From assembly GCA_009731375.1 (NCBI GenBank), contig BJOX01000149.1, positions 551,730-615,729 of the forward strand: a DNA stretch of 64,000 nt, in the 5' to 3' direction. This document shows positions 1 through 59,070 of the stretch, one piece after another. Within the stretch, counting starts at the first letter, position 1; each line of letters starts with the position of its first letter. The DNA is from Paulinella micropora (Eukaryota; Cercozoa; Imbricatea; Euglyphida). Both the position numbers and the translations under genes were made by a program. The notes below the pieces were generated by a model, which ran no database searches, was not told the origin of the DNA, and saw only the letters and a program-made list of their open reading frames with translations.

Positions 1-29
1 GGGGGGGGGGGGGGGGGGGGGGGGGGGGG
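1..29. repeat. poly-G run at window edge
   Basis: The window opens with 29 consecutive G. It may be a true mononucleotide tract or an assembly edge. The next 450 bases are unique, fairly AT-rich DNA with no coding signal I can support. Confidence 0.6.
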
Positions 30-488
30 TGTTCTCATTCACTGATCACTCAGTATCTTGCATATTTGCAATAATAATTTGCTGCAAAAAAAAAAAAATC
101 AGAGCGACACATATATTTGACCTCTGCGCCTGCTCCCAACGGGAAGAACTGAAATTTCTCAGGGTCACCCGGTATCTCTAAACTCATCGCCCTTCTGCAA
201 GTTGGGACAAGAAAAATGTGTTCTTCTTGAGAGATACGTAGAGATAGTCTAGTATAGATATTCTGACAATTACGTTAAAATCTGGTTCGATGTTTCAGTC
301 CTGTAACAAAAAAAAATCGACTGAATGAATTCATGAAACCCAACCTGTCGAAAATTTGTTTTTCTTTCCTGATGGTGTGAACGGGCCGTGAAGCGATACG
401 GAATAAATAAATGAGTTCAAGCTAAAGCAAAAACAAAAAAATGCGGCCATAGGCGGCCCCTCAGAATGAGCTAAATAACACGGGAGGG

Positions 489-740
489 GTGGCCATTGAT
501 GCCTTTTTCTCTGATATCATTGGAGTTTGGAATCACATCATTGGAGTTTGGAAGACCGTGACCGAAAACCTGCAGCGCCCAACACCTTTGGCCGGGTTCA
601 TGAATCCGGCGCGCTATCGAGAATCATTTCCCCCACCTAAATCAGAAAAAAAAGGAATCGTGGCGGTTTCTCATGTTGTGCAAGCTTACAGCCCGGTCGA
701 GGAGGGGGATACGGTAGAACAAGCCACCACAATATTGTAA
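489..740 (+). CDS. possible terminal coding fragment, unrecognised
   Basis: An open frame of about 83 codons ends in TAA at 738-740. It has no ATG start in frame, so if real it would be the last exon of an upstream gene. It contains a short internal duplication (ATCATTGGAGTTTGGAA twice, near 517 and 536). I recognise no domain. The evidence is an open frame in otherwise non-repetitive DNA, so chance is a serious alternative. Confidence 0.15.
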   Translation: MAIDAFFSDIIGVWNHIIGVWKTVTENLQRPTPLAGFMNPARYRESFPPPKSEKKGIVAVSHVVQAYSPVEEGDTVEQATTIL

Positions 741-993
741 AAAGAGGTGGACTGGCTGCAAAATCAAGGAATGAGACCACAAAAAAATTTCAGCAGCACG
801 ACAAAGAACACTCAAGTTACTTTATGTTTGCATCAACTGACCATCTAACAAAACCTAAAAAGTAACTAACTTTCCTATGGTGGGGAACTTCCTGGTAGAA
901 CTAGAACGGCCTGGCTCTTCTGTGGACAGGACAGTTTTCCGAATATTTACACGTCCAATCCAACACATGTACACGGGAGTCCTCAAGACCGTC

Positions 994-1112
994 TAGGCCT
1001 AGGCCTTCGGTTTAATGAAGTTAACAATTTAACCTCTGGTCGATCCATACAAATCGTTAGCTCAAGAGCTATTGATTTAACTAGATGGTGACCTACGTCT
1101 CAAGTTATTAAA
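994..1112. repeat. repeat family E, copy 1
   Basis: First of three ~115-bp near-identical units that begin TAGGCCTAGGCCTTCG and contain GTTAGCTCAAGAGCTATTG. The others are at 1691-1808 and 2854-2966. Copies 2 and 3 directly follow (ACT)n arrays, and all are followed by AT-rich DNA with ATTAAAATAAAA motifs, so the whole composite appears to have been duplicated. Confidence 0.8.
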
Positions 1113-1177
1113 GATAATGAGAAATTATCAAAATATTAAAGTATTAAAATAAAATGACTTAGATTAAAAATATTAAA

Positions 1178-1690
<513 letters not shown>

Positions 1691-1692
<2 letters not shown>

Positions 1693-1808
1693 GGCCTAGG
1701 CCTTCGATTTAATTAAGTTAATTTAACTTAACTTCTGGTCATCCATACAAATCGTTAGCTCAAGAGCTATTGATTTAACTAGATGGTGACCTACTCAAAT
1801 TATTAATA
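1691..1808. repeat. repeat family E, copy 2
   Basis: Same unit as 994-1112, beginning at the last ACT of the preceding array. Confidence 0.8.
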
Positions 1809-1999
1809 GTAATCAAAATTAAATTATTTTAAAAAAAATATTAAAAATACTAGAATAAAAACAAAATAAAAATAGATTGAGTATTAAAATAAAATAAAAT
1901 AAGATAGAGTATTAAAATAAAATAAGATAGAGTAAAATAAAAAATAAAGGAGAAAAATAAAAGTAAAATCAAATAACAAAGGTAATATTATATATATTA

Positions 2000-2023
2000 C
2001 ATATACATATATATGGGGTTAAT

Positions 2024-2077
<54 letters not shown>

Positions 2078-2095
2078 TTATATATATATGTATAT
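2000..2095. repeat. (AT)n array
   Basis: An AT dinucleotide tract downstream, on the minus strand, of the retrotransposon fragment. It could be that element's 3' tail. Confidence 0.8.
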
Positions 2096-2119
2096 ACGTT
2101 GAGGGTATTAAAGTCCCAG

Positions 2120-2556
2120 TCAGTTGTATATATATAACGGTGGCGCTCACAAAAGCTGGAAGACACGAGGTGACTCCCTAAGGGGATTTGGCCAACCACT
2201 CCGGCTTAGGATGTGATCAACGCTGAACTTGTCCCACACTCAGGTATCATCTGATGATGAGGTGTCCGACGCCCTCCTTAGGGCCGTAGGCAGTGTCATG
2301 ATTGCTGCAGCTGTAAGAGATACGCTTTGAGTTCAGTTTGAATTCATCTTTGTAAGGGATATCTCTCAGATGTCCTGGTAGCTTATCCCATTGTGCTTGT
2401 GCTGCTCTGCTGTACTGACCAGTCTTAGAGTCGTTGTACATGTGTTTCCTTGATGATCGCCTAGTGTTGTAGTTATGAACAGTTGTGATTGGTCGGATGT
2501 TGTTGTAATGGAGGGGAAGAAAAGTCTTGAAGGCTGGGTAAATAAGGGAGTGCATC
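2120..2556 (-). mobile_element. 3' end of a non-LTR (LINE) retrotransposon
   Basis: The minus strand, 2555 to 2247, encodes ~100 residues with the layout that closes the reverse-transcriptase ORF of many jockey/CR1/L2-type elements: HNYNTRRSSRKHMYNDS, then AQWDKLPGHLRDIPYKDEFK. The match is to the pattern HNYNTR...W..LP..LR....FK. The polymerase core is absent, so this is a 5'-truncated copy, as target-primed retrotransposition usually leaves. The rest (2246-2120) would be 3' UTR. The AT array beyond it may be the tail. Confidence 0.7.
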
Positions 2557-2576
2557 CATGCATACGCTATATTTAT

Positions 2577-2595
2577 ACATGTTAGGTATGTTGAG

Positions 2596-2650
<55 letters not shown>

Positions 2651-2765
2651 GCTACTACTACTACTGCTACTGCTACTACTGCTACTACTACTGCCACTGG
2701 TACTACTGCTACTGCTACTGCTACTACTGCTACTGCTACTTCTGCTACTGCTGCTACTACTACTG

Positions 2766-2818
<53 letters not shown>

Positions 2819-2853
2819 GCTACTACTACTACTACTACTACTTACTACTACTA
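2577..2853. repeat. (ACT)n array with GCT interruptions
   Basis: ACT triplets with scattered GCT/GCC variants. It abuts repeat family E copy 3. Confidence 0.95.
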
Positions 2854-2966
2854 CTAGGCCTAGGCCTTCGATTTAATGAAGTTATTAACTTCTGATCATC
2901 CATACAAATCGTTAGCTCAAGAGCTATTGTAGATGGTGACCTACTTCTCAAATTATTAATAAAATG
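2854..2966. repeat. repeat family E, copy 3
   Basis: Third copy of the unit at 994 and 1691, again directly after an ACT array. Confidence 0.8.
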
Positions 2967-2997
2967 AGAAATTAAATTATTAGAAGTATTAAAATAA

Positions 2998-2998
2998 A

Positions 2999-3042
<44 letters not shown>

Positions 3043-3065
3043 TACTACTTCTACTACTAATATCA

Positions 3066-3098
<33 letters not shown>

Positions 3099-3151
3099 CA
3101 CTACTACTACTATTATTATTACTACTACTACTACTACAATTACTACCACTA

Positions 3152-3189
<38 letters not shown>

Positions 3190-3289
3190 GCTGCTGCTAC
3201 TACTACTGCTACTACTACTACTACTACTACTTCTACTACTACTACTTCTACTACTACTTCTACTACTTCTACTACTAATATCACTTCTT

Positions 3290-3321
<32 letters not shown>

Positions 3322-3362
3322 GCTACTACTACTAACTACTTCTACGACTACTGCTGCTGCTG

Positions 3363-3397
<35 letters not shown>

Positions 3398-3421
3398 TTC
3401 TTTCTTTCTCTTTCTCTCTCT
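2998..3421. repeat. (ACT)n and (CT)n arrays upstream of the kinesin start
   Basis: ACT/TTC triplets to ~3360, then CT dinucleotides to 3421. Only ~53 bases of non-repetitive DNA separate this tract from the kinesin ATG, so the 5' UTR and promoter probably lie in or before simple repeats. No TATA or initiator motif stands out. Confidence 0.9.
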
Positions 3422-3474
3422 TAATCACCCACAAACAAGACATACAAACACACACATATGTAGAACAATATGGC

Positions 3475-51580
<48,106 letters not shown>

Positions 51581-52860
51581 TTAAAGCACCTCGCTTCACC
51601 GCCGTGCTGACGTCCAATTTTTGGCAAAAACCTGGTATTGTTGCTTATTCGAAAGCTCTTGATGAGAGCTGTCAAAACGAAAGTTGTAGACAGTTAATAC
51701 GGAAGTTGTATATGTCGATTTAGTCGAGAGTACCTACCACCTATATTACTGGGCACATTTAAGGAAGCAACCGTGGTTCCCGGCTGGCATTTCACGAAAT
51801 GTGGCATCACTATTTGCGGTTATCATATTCATTCGGCCGGGACACCCCAACTCACTAAGCGGCATTTGCTTGTTGATCTACAAGCCCGCTAATTACGTTG
51901 GTATTCAGCGGAACTCGACAATATTTACGAAAAACTGTCAAAAAAAACTGGCATGAACGTTCGTATAAATGCTGCAGCGGACGGAGTAGGCAGAAATAAT
52001 TTCAAGCAAAATATACGCAAACAACGCTTCCTTGGGAGCGTTTCGGTAGAATACTATCACATGATCGAGTTATACAATTGCATCAATAGACAGAGTATGC
52101 AGAAAAAACATATGCACGTGCGCCATTCGCCCTCACTCGCTCTGATTTTTTCAGTATGCACAGCTTGCGTCGAATGACATCCTGTTACATGCCCAAAACT
52201 CAGAACTTCACAATAGATAATAACCAAAACTTTTCGCAAAAGCTATTCGATTCTCGCTCTTCTTGAGATCTCTTCGAAGATCCAAAAGTTTTGGTGCCGG
52301 GTGGCGCAAAAATAAGAGATTTTAGGTTTTCTGCCACCCCCCTCCCTGCCTGGTACACCGCTCACCCCCTTAAGCATGCGGTTGTCGACCGGCCGGCCCT
52401 AAAAAAAGATAAATAAATTCTTCCGTATGTTGCGTCTGATTTTTTTGTTTTTGCATTTTTGACTCTGCCTCCAATTGCATGCCACACCAAATTTTGTGGG
52501 TATATTCGCGGCTAAATTCACTTTTGTCTGTCCAAATGCCAATTGAAACTTGGTGAGTCTTCATCTTGAATAGCATTGATATAGCTGAAAAAAAGTGCCA
52601 TAATATGTATATATTTCCGGATTTTTTTTTAATTTCAGGCAAATCAGCCATAGTGTTGCCACAAACCCCAGCGCACCCTTAACTGGGGGGGAAAAAAAAG
52701 CAAACGTTGATCTCAGCCTCCTTGCTGGATAGTAGTAAGGAAAAGCAGACGATATTGATATTACTATGAATATTCAAATGGCAAGACGATTCAACTTTCA
52801 ACTTTAATGATTATTCTTGACTAATATCAATAATATTACTGCTGACACTTACCTTTGATC
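51581..52860. other. non-coding junction between kinesin gene and viral element
   Basis: Unique DNA. 51640-51700 (CGAAAGCTCTTGATGAGAGC) resembles the inner hairpin of TIR element D, so a third, diverged copy may be here. Short open frames at 51953-52177 and elsewhere have no recognisable features. Confidence 0.5.
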
Positions 52861-52865
52861 TGAGC

Positions 52866-52968
52866 GTTCTTCACCAATAGAAGTGATATGACACTGCTGA
52901 AGCCATCCTTTATGTCATCGTTCTCCACCAATAGAAGTGATATGACAGTGCTGAAGCCATCGTCTGAA
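52866..52968. repeat. tandem duplication, 54-bp unit
   Basis: GTTCTTCACCAATAGAAGTG is repeated 54 bases later with few changes (52866 and 52920). Confidence 0.85.
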
Positions 52969-53577
52969 AGCTCAGGACAAGCTGTTAAGAAAGAAAATAC
53001 TGTGTTTAGCGCTTAGTTTTGAGGTGATTCGGTCACACAAAATGGTATTTTTTGCAGGACAGAAAATACAATAAGTGGTTGCAAATTGCCTGATATCATC
53101 TGATATGGTAACGGTTTTAACCTTCTTGGACCGCCACGGTGAAATACTTTCCAACTGTGTGCTCTGCATTTCTGTATCTCAAATATCGATTGAGAACAAT
53201 GAGGTGAGAGTCAAAGGTGGGCTGTTTGCCACCTGATATTACTAAGTAATACAGCAATGATGAGCATGTTATTTGAAAGCGCTTGCCCTGAGCTTTCCAG
53301 CGATAGAATCACCACTGTCACATCAGGTCTTGCTGCATTTCTATGGTAGTAGTATTAATATTTCGTGTTAAAAACTTCATGCAAATCTCTTCTGAATCAG
53401 TACCACTACAATACTGTAAATTATAGTTGAAAGACTTCGACTTTTCTTTTATTCATACGTTTTCCACTTCGAGTGATACAATAAGTATTCTTTTATGTGC
53501 AACTGCGTCCGGTCTCTGCATGACTTTAAACTATGACTGCTTTTAATATATATAATATTTATTATATATATATATAT

Positions 53578-53964
53578 ATTTATGTATATAGACTTGTCCA
53601 TTCGTGTATTAAATACAAGCACAGAAAACACATAAAACACACACAGGAAGACAGGAAACATACACAGGAAGCACAAAACATACCTATGTTTACAAAAATA
53701 CGACAAACTAAGCGCACTAAGAGAGATTTAGACCAAATAACGACTAAACCTATTTTTATTTCATAAAAATATATATAAACGAAGTTTATATGGTTTAGTC
53801 GTTATTTTGTCTAAATCTCTCTTAGTGTGCTTAGTTTGTCGTATTTTTGTAAAACATAGGTATGTTTTGTGCTTCTTGTATGTGTTTCCTGTCTTCCTGT
53901 GTGTGTTTTATGTGTTTTCTGTGCTTGTATTTAATACACGAATGGACAAGTCTATATACATAAA
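53578..53964. repeat. large palindrome, 173-bp arms, at the viral boundary
   Basis: Left arm 53578-53750 is the near-perfect complement of right arm 53792-53964, with a ~40-bp spacer (53751-53791). Arm features: GGTTTAGTCGTTATTT at the inner end, ATACACGAATGGACAAGTCT near the outer end. The viral genes begin on the right. The right arm may be the terminal inverted repeat of the element and the left arm an inverted extra copy. Confidence 0.9.
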
Positions 53965-54546
53965 TGATCATTAAAAACAAATGGGGGGAACATACACGAA
54001 ACATACAAATGAAAAATAAATTTGCTTTTTGCTTTTCTCCTTGGACAATCGGCAAAAGAAATCCTTTTTGATAAAAATTAGTGTATCCGCTACAGGGCTA
54101 ACGATATTATTTTGCTATGTGAGCAAATATAAAAGCAGGCGAGACGGAAATGTCTTTGTTGGATTGTGTCCGACCTGTCCGGGTGGTGGCCAACCCTATT
54201 TTTACAAGGTCAGCCACTTTTTAGTTATTAAATTTCATTATTTCTTATAATATTATTATTATTCCTATTATCTATTTTTTAATGTGTCCAACCTGTCCGA
54301 CCTTTATTTAAAAAAAGTAAAATTTTTCCCTCTCCTCTTTTTTTTAAAGGACACCTCAAAAAATTTCTAAAAAAGAAGGTCGGCCTCGGACACTCGGACA
54401 TCGATTAATACTAACAAAAATATTTCGTTTTAGATTGCTACAATTAACAATGGCTGTCCAAGTGGTTTTTAACAACATTTGGGGAGTTTATCGGGGTTAA
54501 TAAGATTTACTAAATAAAAGTTATGATAAAGTTATATTACAGAGTA
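53965..54546. other. viral left non-coding region
   Basis: Contains related short elements TGTCCGACCTGTCCG (~54168), TGTCCAACCTGTCCGACC (~54283) and an inverse GGTCGGCCTCGGACACT (~54379), and AAATATAAAAGC (~54126) as a TATA-like motif. Could be an origin or promoter region; not shown. Confidence 0.4.
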
Positions 54547-55115
54547 ATGTCAGAGGAAGCTAAACACGAGAAGTGCGGTAAGTGTAAGTGTTGGCGATTG
54601 CCAGTTCAGTTTTTGAATAATAAAGGACGACGACTTAAAACATGTGATAAACGTAGGGAGCAACATAGAAAAACTGCGGGAAAAAACAAATGTAAACATA
54701 ATAGAAAAAGAAGTAGATGTAAAGATTGTGGTGGTAATGCAATATGCGAGCACAATAGAAGAAGAGAAAGATGTAAAGAATGCGGTGGTTGTTGTTCGCA
54801 CGAGATTACAAAGAATTACATTATAAAAAATGTAAAAACGGGAACGAAATGGTGCTGGGCTCTGAATGTATCAAGCGATTTAAGAACGATAAAATGAACG
54901 AAGACCTATCATTGCTTATTCGCACTCTTGACAATCCAAACATTAAATTCTGTTGTTATTGTAATAGCAATAGGGCAATACCAAAAAATATTGTGAAAAA
55001 GCATCCGAACAGAGACAGGTATTATCAGAAGACGTGCCTCATAAAGAAATTAAAGTATTGCGAACTTTGTGGGCAATTAAAAGGATTTATTAAATGCGGG
55101 TGCTTGAATAAGTAA
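54547..55115 (+). pseudogene. viral Cys/His-repeat zinc protein, frameshifted
   Basis: The first part (ATG 54547) has CGKCKCWRLPVQF followed by two copies of a CxHNRxRxRCKxCGG unit (CKHNRKRSRCKDCGG, CEHNRRRERCKECGG), a likely zinc-binding repeat common in large algal and protist DNA viruses. The second part, in another frame from ~54845, has GSECIKRF and three Cys pairs (CCYC, CLIKK..CELC, KCGC). The GSxCIxRF block normally follows a C-x-H segment like that ending the first frame, so a frameshift near 54840 splits one gene. Function unknown; DNA or RNA binding is plausible. Confidence 0.65.
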
Positions 55116-55185
55116 AAAAAAGAAATTATTTTTTTTGTATAACGATGTATAAAAAATTATAATTACCTATTAAGGATAGAGATAT

Positions 55186-57597
55186 ATGGATATATATAAA
55201 ATAATTAATTCATTTTTATTGAAAAAATCCGAGCGACTATGTAACATGACAGCACCGACACTGACCAATGAGCAATTGTATTGGAAACAAGAAGAAGCAC
55301 TGAGAGATAAACCGCAAGATGTGGTCCTTATTAAGTGGGAAACAAACAATTCACCACTGTGCCATACCAAGAGGATTTCGTGGAATTGATTGAAAAAACG
55401 CCCGATGAACAAAAGCAATACTATGAAGTATTAATGGTAAACAAATCCCAGCGAATGTTTGCCGATATTGATGGCGATGAATTATCAATCTCACGCGAAA
55501 AAATGTATGAGCGGTGGAACACACTTATAAAAATGTGTTTGCTAATGTTCGTTTGAAGTATAATCCAAAAAAAAGCAAAATACTTGGATGCGAGTAAGAA
55601 TGGTAAAATGTCGTGCCATTTTTCTTACGATAATGGATTGGTGTTTGAAAACTGCGAAACACAAAAAGAGTTTTGGAAATATGTAGAAGCGGTAATTGAA
55701 AAGGATTATCCCGACCTCTGTTTCACATTTGAACGGGCCGACAACAATATTGAGTTGCGAACCATACTTGATATTTCTGTGAATAACAAAAACAGGGCTT
55801 TTCGCACTATCTACTCTCATAAAGATGGTAGTGATCGTGTTTTGCTTCCGTATACCTACACACCAAAAAAAACACCTTGAAACTGCTACAAGATGTAGAA
55901 ATAGACGATTATTTGATTATGCTACCCGATGACGATACATTTTACAATATTAGAATTCCCGAATATACAACTTTGAAACGATATCAACATATCACATTGG
56001 AAGAAATACACGAAATTATACTCAGCAAAATACCGGATGTGGAAATTGTTGAAAAAAAGCAGAGAATGTTTATTTTAAAAACCAAGGGGACGCGAACGTG
56101 TATCATAAACGAAGAATTGCTATGTAGTATAGAGAAGAGACGGGTTGTATTTCTACTGCCACGATAGTAATTGCGAAGGCAAAACTATAAAAATTCACGA
56201 ACTATCGCCCCCTATCGTCCATAATATCAACAGGATCAATGATTTGCGACGGCTTGCCGACGAATGTAATAATTTGGAAAAATTCACAGAGTTGATAGAT
56301 ACTGCTTTGGCTTGGATGAATAAATCATACTCTTTTGCTAACTTAGCAAAGCCAACTATAATTGAAGAATATGTTGATTCCAAAGGTAAGCAGGTATTCC
56401 GCTACAAGACGGAATCAGCGATGGAATCACTCTTCAAAAACAAATAATAAAAACTAATTTATCAAAGGAGGACTGGATAGCACTAGGCGAAAACCCCGCC
56501 ACATTGAATGTCATTGATTTGTATAAAATGTGGAATACACACCCGAAAAGGCGAGAAGTGAATGACGTAATTTTTGATCCTAAAGCATACTTTGATAACG
56601 AAAAACAAGGATTTTATAACTTGTTCAAGGGTTTTGAAATTCCAGCGGACACATTAGAAGACGTGAAATCATTCACGGCAGAAGAAGAAAAAAATGAAGC
56701 ATTCTTTCAACATATCTTAAACAGATGGTGCGGGGGAAGGCAGGACATATATAAGAAGGTGCTTGATATGTTTGCGAGCATTTACCAAAAGCCGTGGCAA
56801 AAACTACATTTATCATTGGTTTTGACAAGCACTGAACAAACAGGAAAGGGGATTATTCTTGAAATATTCAAAGACATAGTAGGTGCCGATTATTATTTCC
56901 AGCCGTCCGATGTTAAAGAAATATTAGGCGATTTCAATGCGCAACTTGCAAAAGCAATTGTAGTATTTATGGACGAAATGGTCTGGGCGACAAGGAACGA
57001 GCAGGGACAATTAAGAAACTTGTATCAGAACACACACTCACCCTTAAACAAAAATATTTACCAAATCTAACATTAGAAAATATGTTTTTATTCTTGGTCC
57101 TTGCTTCAAATGAAGAATGGGCGCTGGAACTACAGAGCAACGATGGCTAGTCCTTGAAGTTTCTGATGAACTGGCACTTATGCAACAAGACAAAAAGAGA
57201 AAAGTGATTACAGATATTAGATCTATTGACAGGCAACGACTGGCGAAGTTTCTTCTTGAAAGAGACCTAAGTGATTTTAACGACCGCGAAACAATCATTA
57301 CAAAGGGACTGCGAGAACAAAAAGTAAAATCTCTTTCAAAATTAAGAAAATGGTGGTTGGATCGCTTGAACTTAGGATATATTACGGATGAAATGCCAGA
57401 AATTCATTTTGGTAAAGAGGTATCAAAGAAAGCATTGTATGATGTGTATAAGCAAATGTAAATGATCCGCACACTTCACGGGTCAGTTTCTGGACCAATC
57501 TAAAAAAACTGATGCCAGATGTGGTAGAAAATAAGAAAACAATGGAAGCGGGTATAAGAGTTAGATGCGTAGACAGTTTTATATCGCTATTTAAATG
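55186..57597 (+). pseudogene. viral primase-superfamily 3 helicase, broken by about seven frameshifts
   Basis: A replication protein of ~790 residues spread over consecutive frames (55186-55389, 55335-55556, 55584-55880, 55877-56167, 56145-56447, 56504-57070, 57117-57461, then to 57597). Order of motifs: archaeo-eukaryotic primase acidic motif MFADIDGDE (~55460), SCHFSY (~55612), NRAFRTIYS (~55792), a Cys/His zinc segment CHDSNCEGK (~56158), then Walker A EQTGKGI (~56840), Walker B VVFMDEM (~56965) and the SF3 Asn motif ASNEEW (~57105). This primase plus helicase architecture is typical of virophages, polinton-like viruses and D5-type proteins. The ATG could be 55186 or 55246. As written it cannot give a full protein. 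Confidence 0.8.
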
Positions 57598-57761
57598 AGT
57601 CCATTTTTCTATTTGGCTCAGATAATCTTTTTTAGTTGACATGTTATATATAAGCATAACCAAAAAATCTGTTTTATATTATTTATTCATCGTCATTGTC
57701 GTCGTCAAAAGTCCATTCATTATCGCCGTAAATAACCTTCCTTTTTTTACATTTTTCTCAG

Positions 57762-58319
57762 GTTGGTAAACCAACATCGCTACAAACTGATATTGTCGCA
57801 TTTTATGAAAAGTACCGACCCGAACAAAACCAAGAAGGGACTGATAATGTTGAAGTTTTATTGCCTTCCGTTGATGCATTGAAGAATGTCGTTTTTAATG
57901 ACGAACCAGAAACAATAGAAGAATATAGATCTTTTAAGGAAGACGATTTGAAGGAAACTGGCATCACCGAAATCAAGGCTGATGTAGGAGAAGAATTGGC
58001 GAAAAAAGAATTACCCGTTTCAGAAGCGCCCGCACCAGTTAGGGAAAAGAAAACGCCAATTAAAGCAAAGCAAAATCCGCCCGAGAGCGGGTATAGTTGC
58101 TATGAAATAATAACGGCACACTTGAAAGTATCAAAAGATCCGTTTAATTTCTTGTATATGAAACAAGATGATCGCACCATAATGCAGGAAGACATGAAGA
58201 AATGGCACGAGAGTAGATGCGCACACATACCGCCAGACCAACGCCCTATTCTTAAATATGGTAAGTTAGATTATAGACATTTTCCCGCGATGTTCTATCT
58301 CAACATGAGGGCAAACTAA
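57762..58319 (+). CDS. viral protein of unknown function
   Basis: An open frame of ~185 codons with no ATG, GTG or TTG before 57861, so the 5' end is lost or frameshifted. It is acidic, then Pro/Lys-rich (KKTPIKAKQNPPESG), then SCYEIITAHLKVSKDPFNF and a C-terminal RHFPAMFYLNMRAN. I do not recognise it. On the other strand at 57683-57750 an acidic tail (EWTFDDDNDDE) suggests the end of a lost minus-strand gene. Confidence 0.5.
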   Translation, partial: VGKPTSLQTDIVAFYEKYRPEQNQEGTDNVEVLLPSVDALKNVVFNDEPETIEEYRSFKEDDLKETGITEIKADVGEELAKKELPVSEAPAPVREKKTPIKAKQNPPESGYSCYEIITAHLKVSKDPFNFLYMKQDDRTIMQEDMKKWHESRCAHIPPDQRPILKYGKLDYRHFPAMFYLNMRAN

Positions 58320-58345
58320 CAATTAAAAAATATGTATGACAAGTT

Positions 58346-58985
58346 TCACGTGTAAGCGGCAAATAAAGAAATGTCTCTCATAACATCAATTTTGAAATAT
58401 GATGGGTTGAATGAAACAGGCTTGTCGGCATTCATTGATTTATAATAAACATTCAATGAAATGTTCGCGCCTTCTGCACAGGTTGTATAAATTCTATTAG
58501 TTAGATAAGTTTCAATATGACCCGTTCTTTTAACCGTCTGTCCGCTTATATCATTGCTTGGAGTCGTAATCTACCATGCTAAAAGAACTTGTGTTGTGGT
58601 TGTTTTTTGGACAACCCATTCACAACTGAACTCTTCATTACTAAAAGCAGGAAAATAATCATTTGCTTCTGTTTCTAAACTATAAGCATATGTGCCATCA
58701 TCAAAATAGAATTGAAATTGAAAAGACCCATTCCCCACGGGATTTGCGGCCATTGTTAAACAACCAGAAAAAGAAACAATTATAGATTGACCAACTCCAA
58801 GATTAGAGATTGTTTTGCTTCCAACCCCAGATGTCAAGAGTTGTAAATGATGTGCCAGTCATGCTTGATCTAAGCACCATCGAGTTATACACATTTTGAA
58901 TAACTCTCGTTAATGTTGGAGTAGCAGTAACAATAGTTTTAGTATCTATTGATTGCTGTTCTTGCGATCGGCCGAATATATTCAT
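58346..58985 (-). pseudogene. viral beta-rich protein of unknown function, frameshifted
   Basis: Starts at 58985 (MNIFGRSQEQQSIDTKTIV) and would run ~210 residues to TGA at 58346-58348, with shifts near 58805 and 58565. Rich in Thr, Ser, Gly and alternating hydrophobic residues (GSFQFQFYFDDGTYAYS), suggesting beta structure. It lies back to back with the fibre gene (85-bp divergent spacer), so a small virion component is possible (inference). Confidence 0.5.
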
Positions 58986-59070
58986 ATTTTTTTAATCTAT
59001 ATATTCTACGATATAAAAACAATTTGAAAAATTGTGTTATAACTCGTTTATAAAATAATTTTATTAAATT
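58986..59070. promoter_or_regulatory. divergent AT-rich spacer between viral genes
   Basis: Eighty-five bases, very AT-rich, with TATATATTC and TTATAAAATAA motifs, between opposite start codons. Likely a two-way promoter; inferred only from position and composition. Confidence 0.4.

Noticed and set aside
51953-52651. Short open frames after the kinesin stop
   Set aside because: Each under 95 codons, no domain, no neighbouring splice pattern; chance expected.
53831-54055. Minus-strand open frame of 74 codons
   Set aside because: It lies in one arm of the palindrome, and a matching frame appears in the other arm; a product of the inverted repeat.
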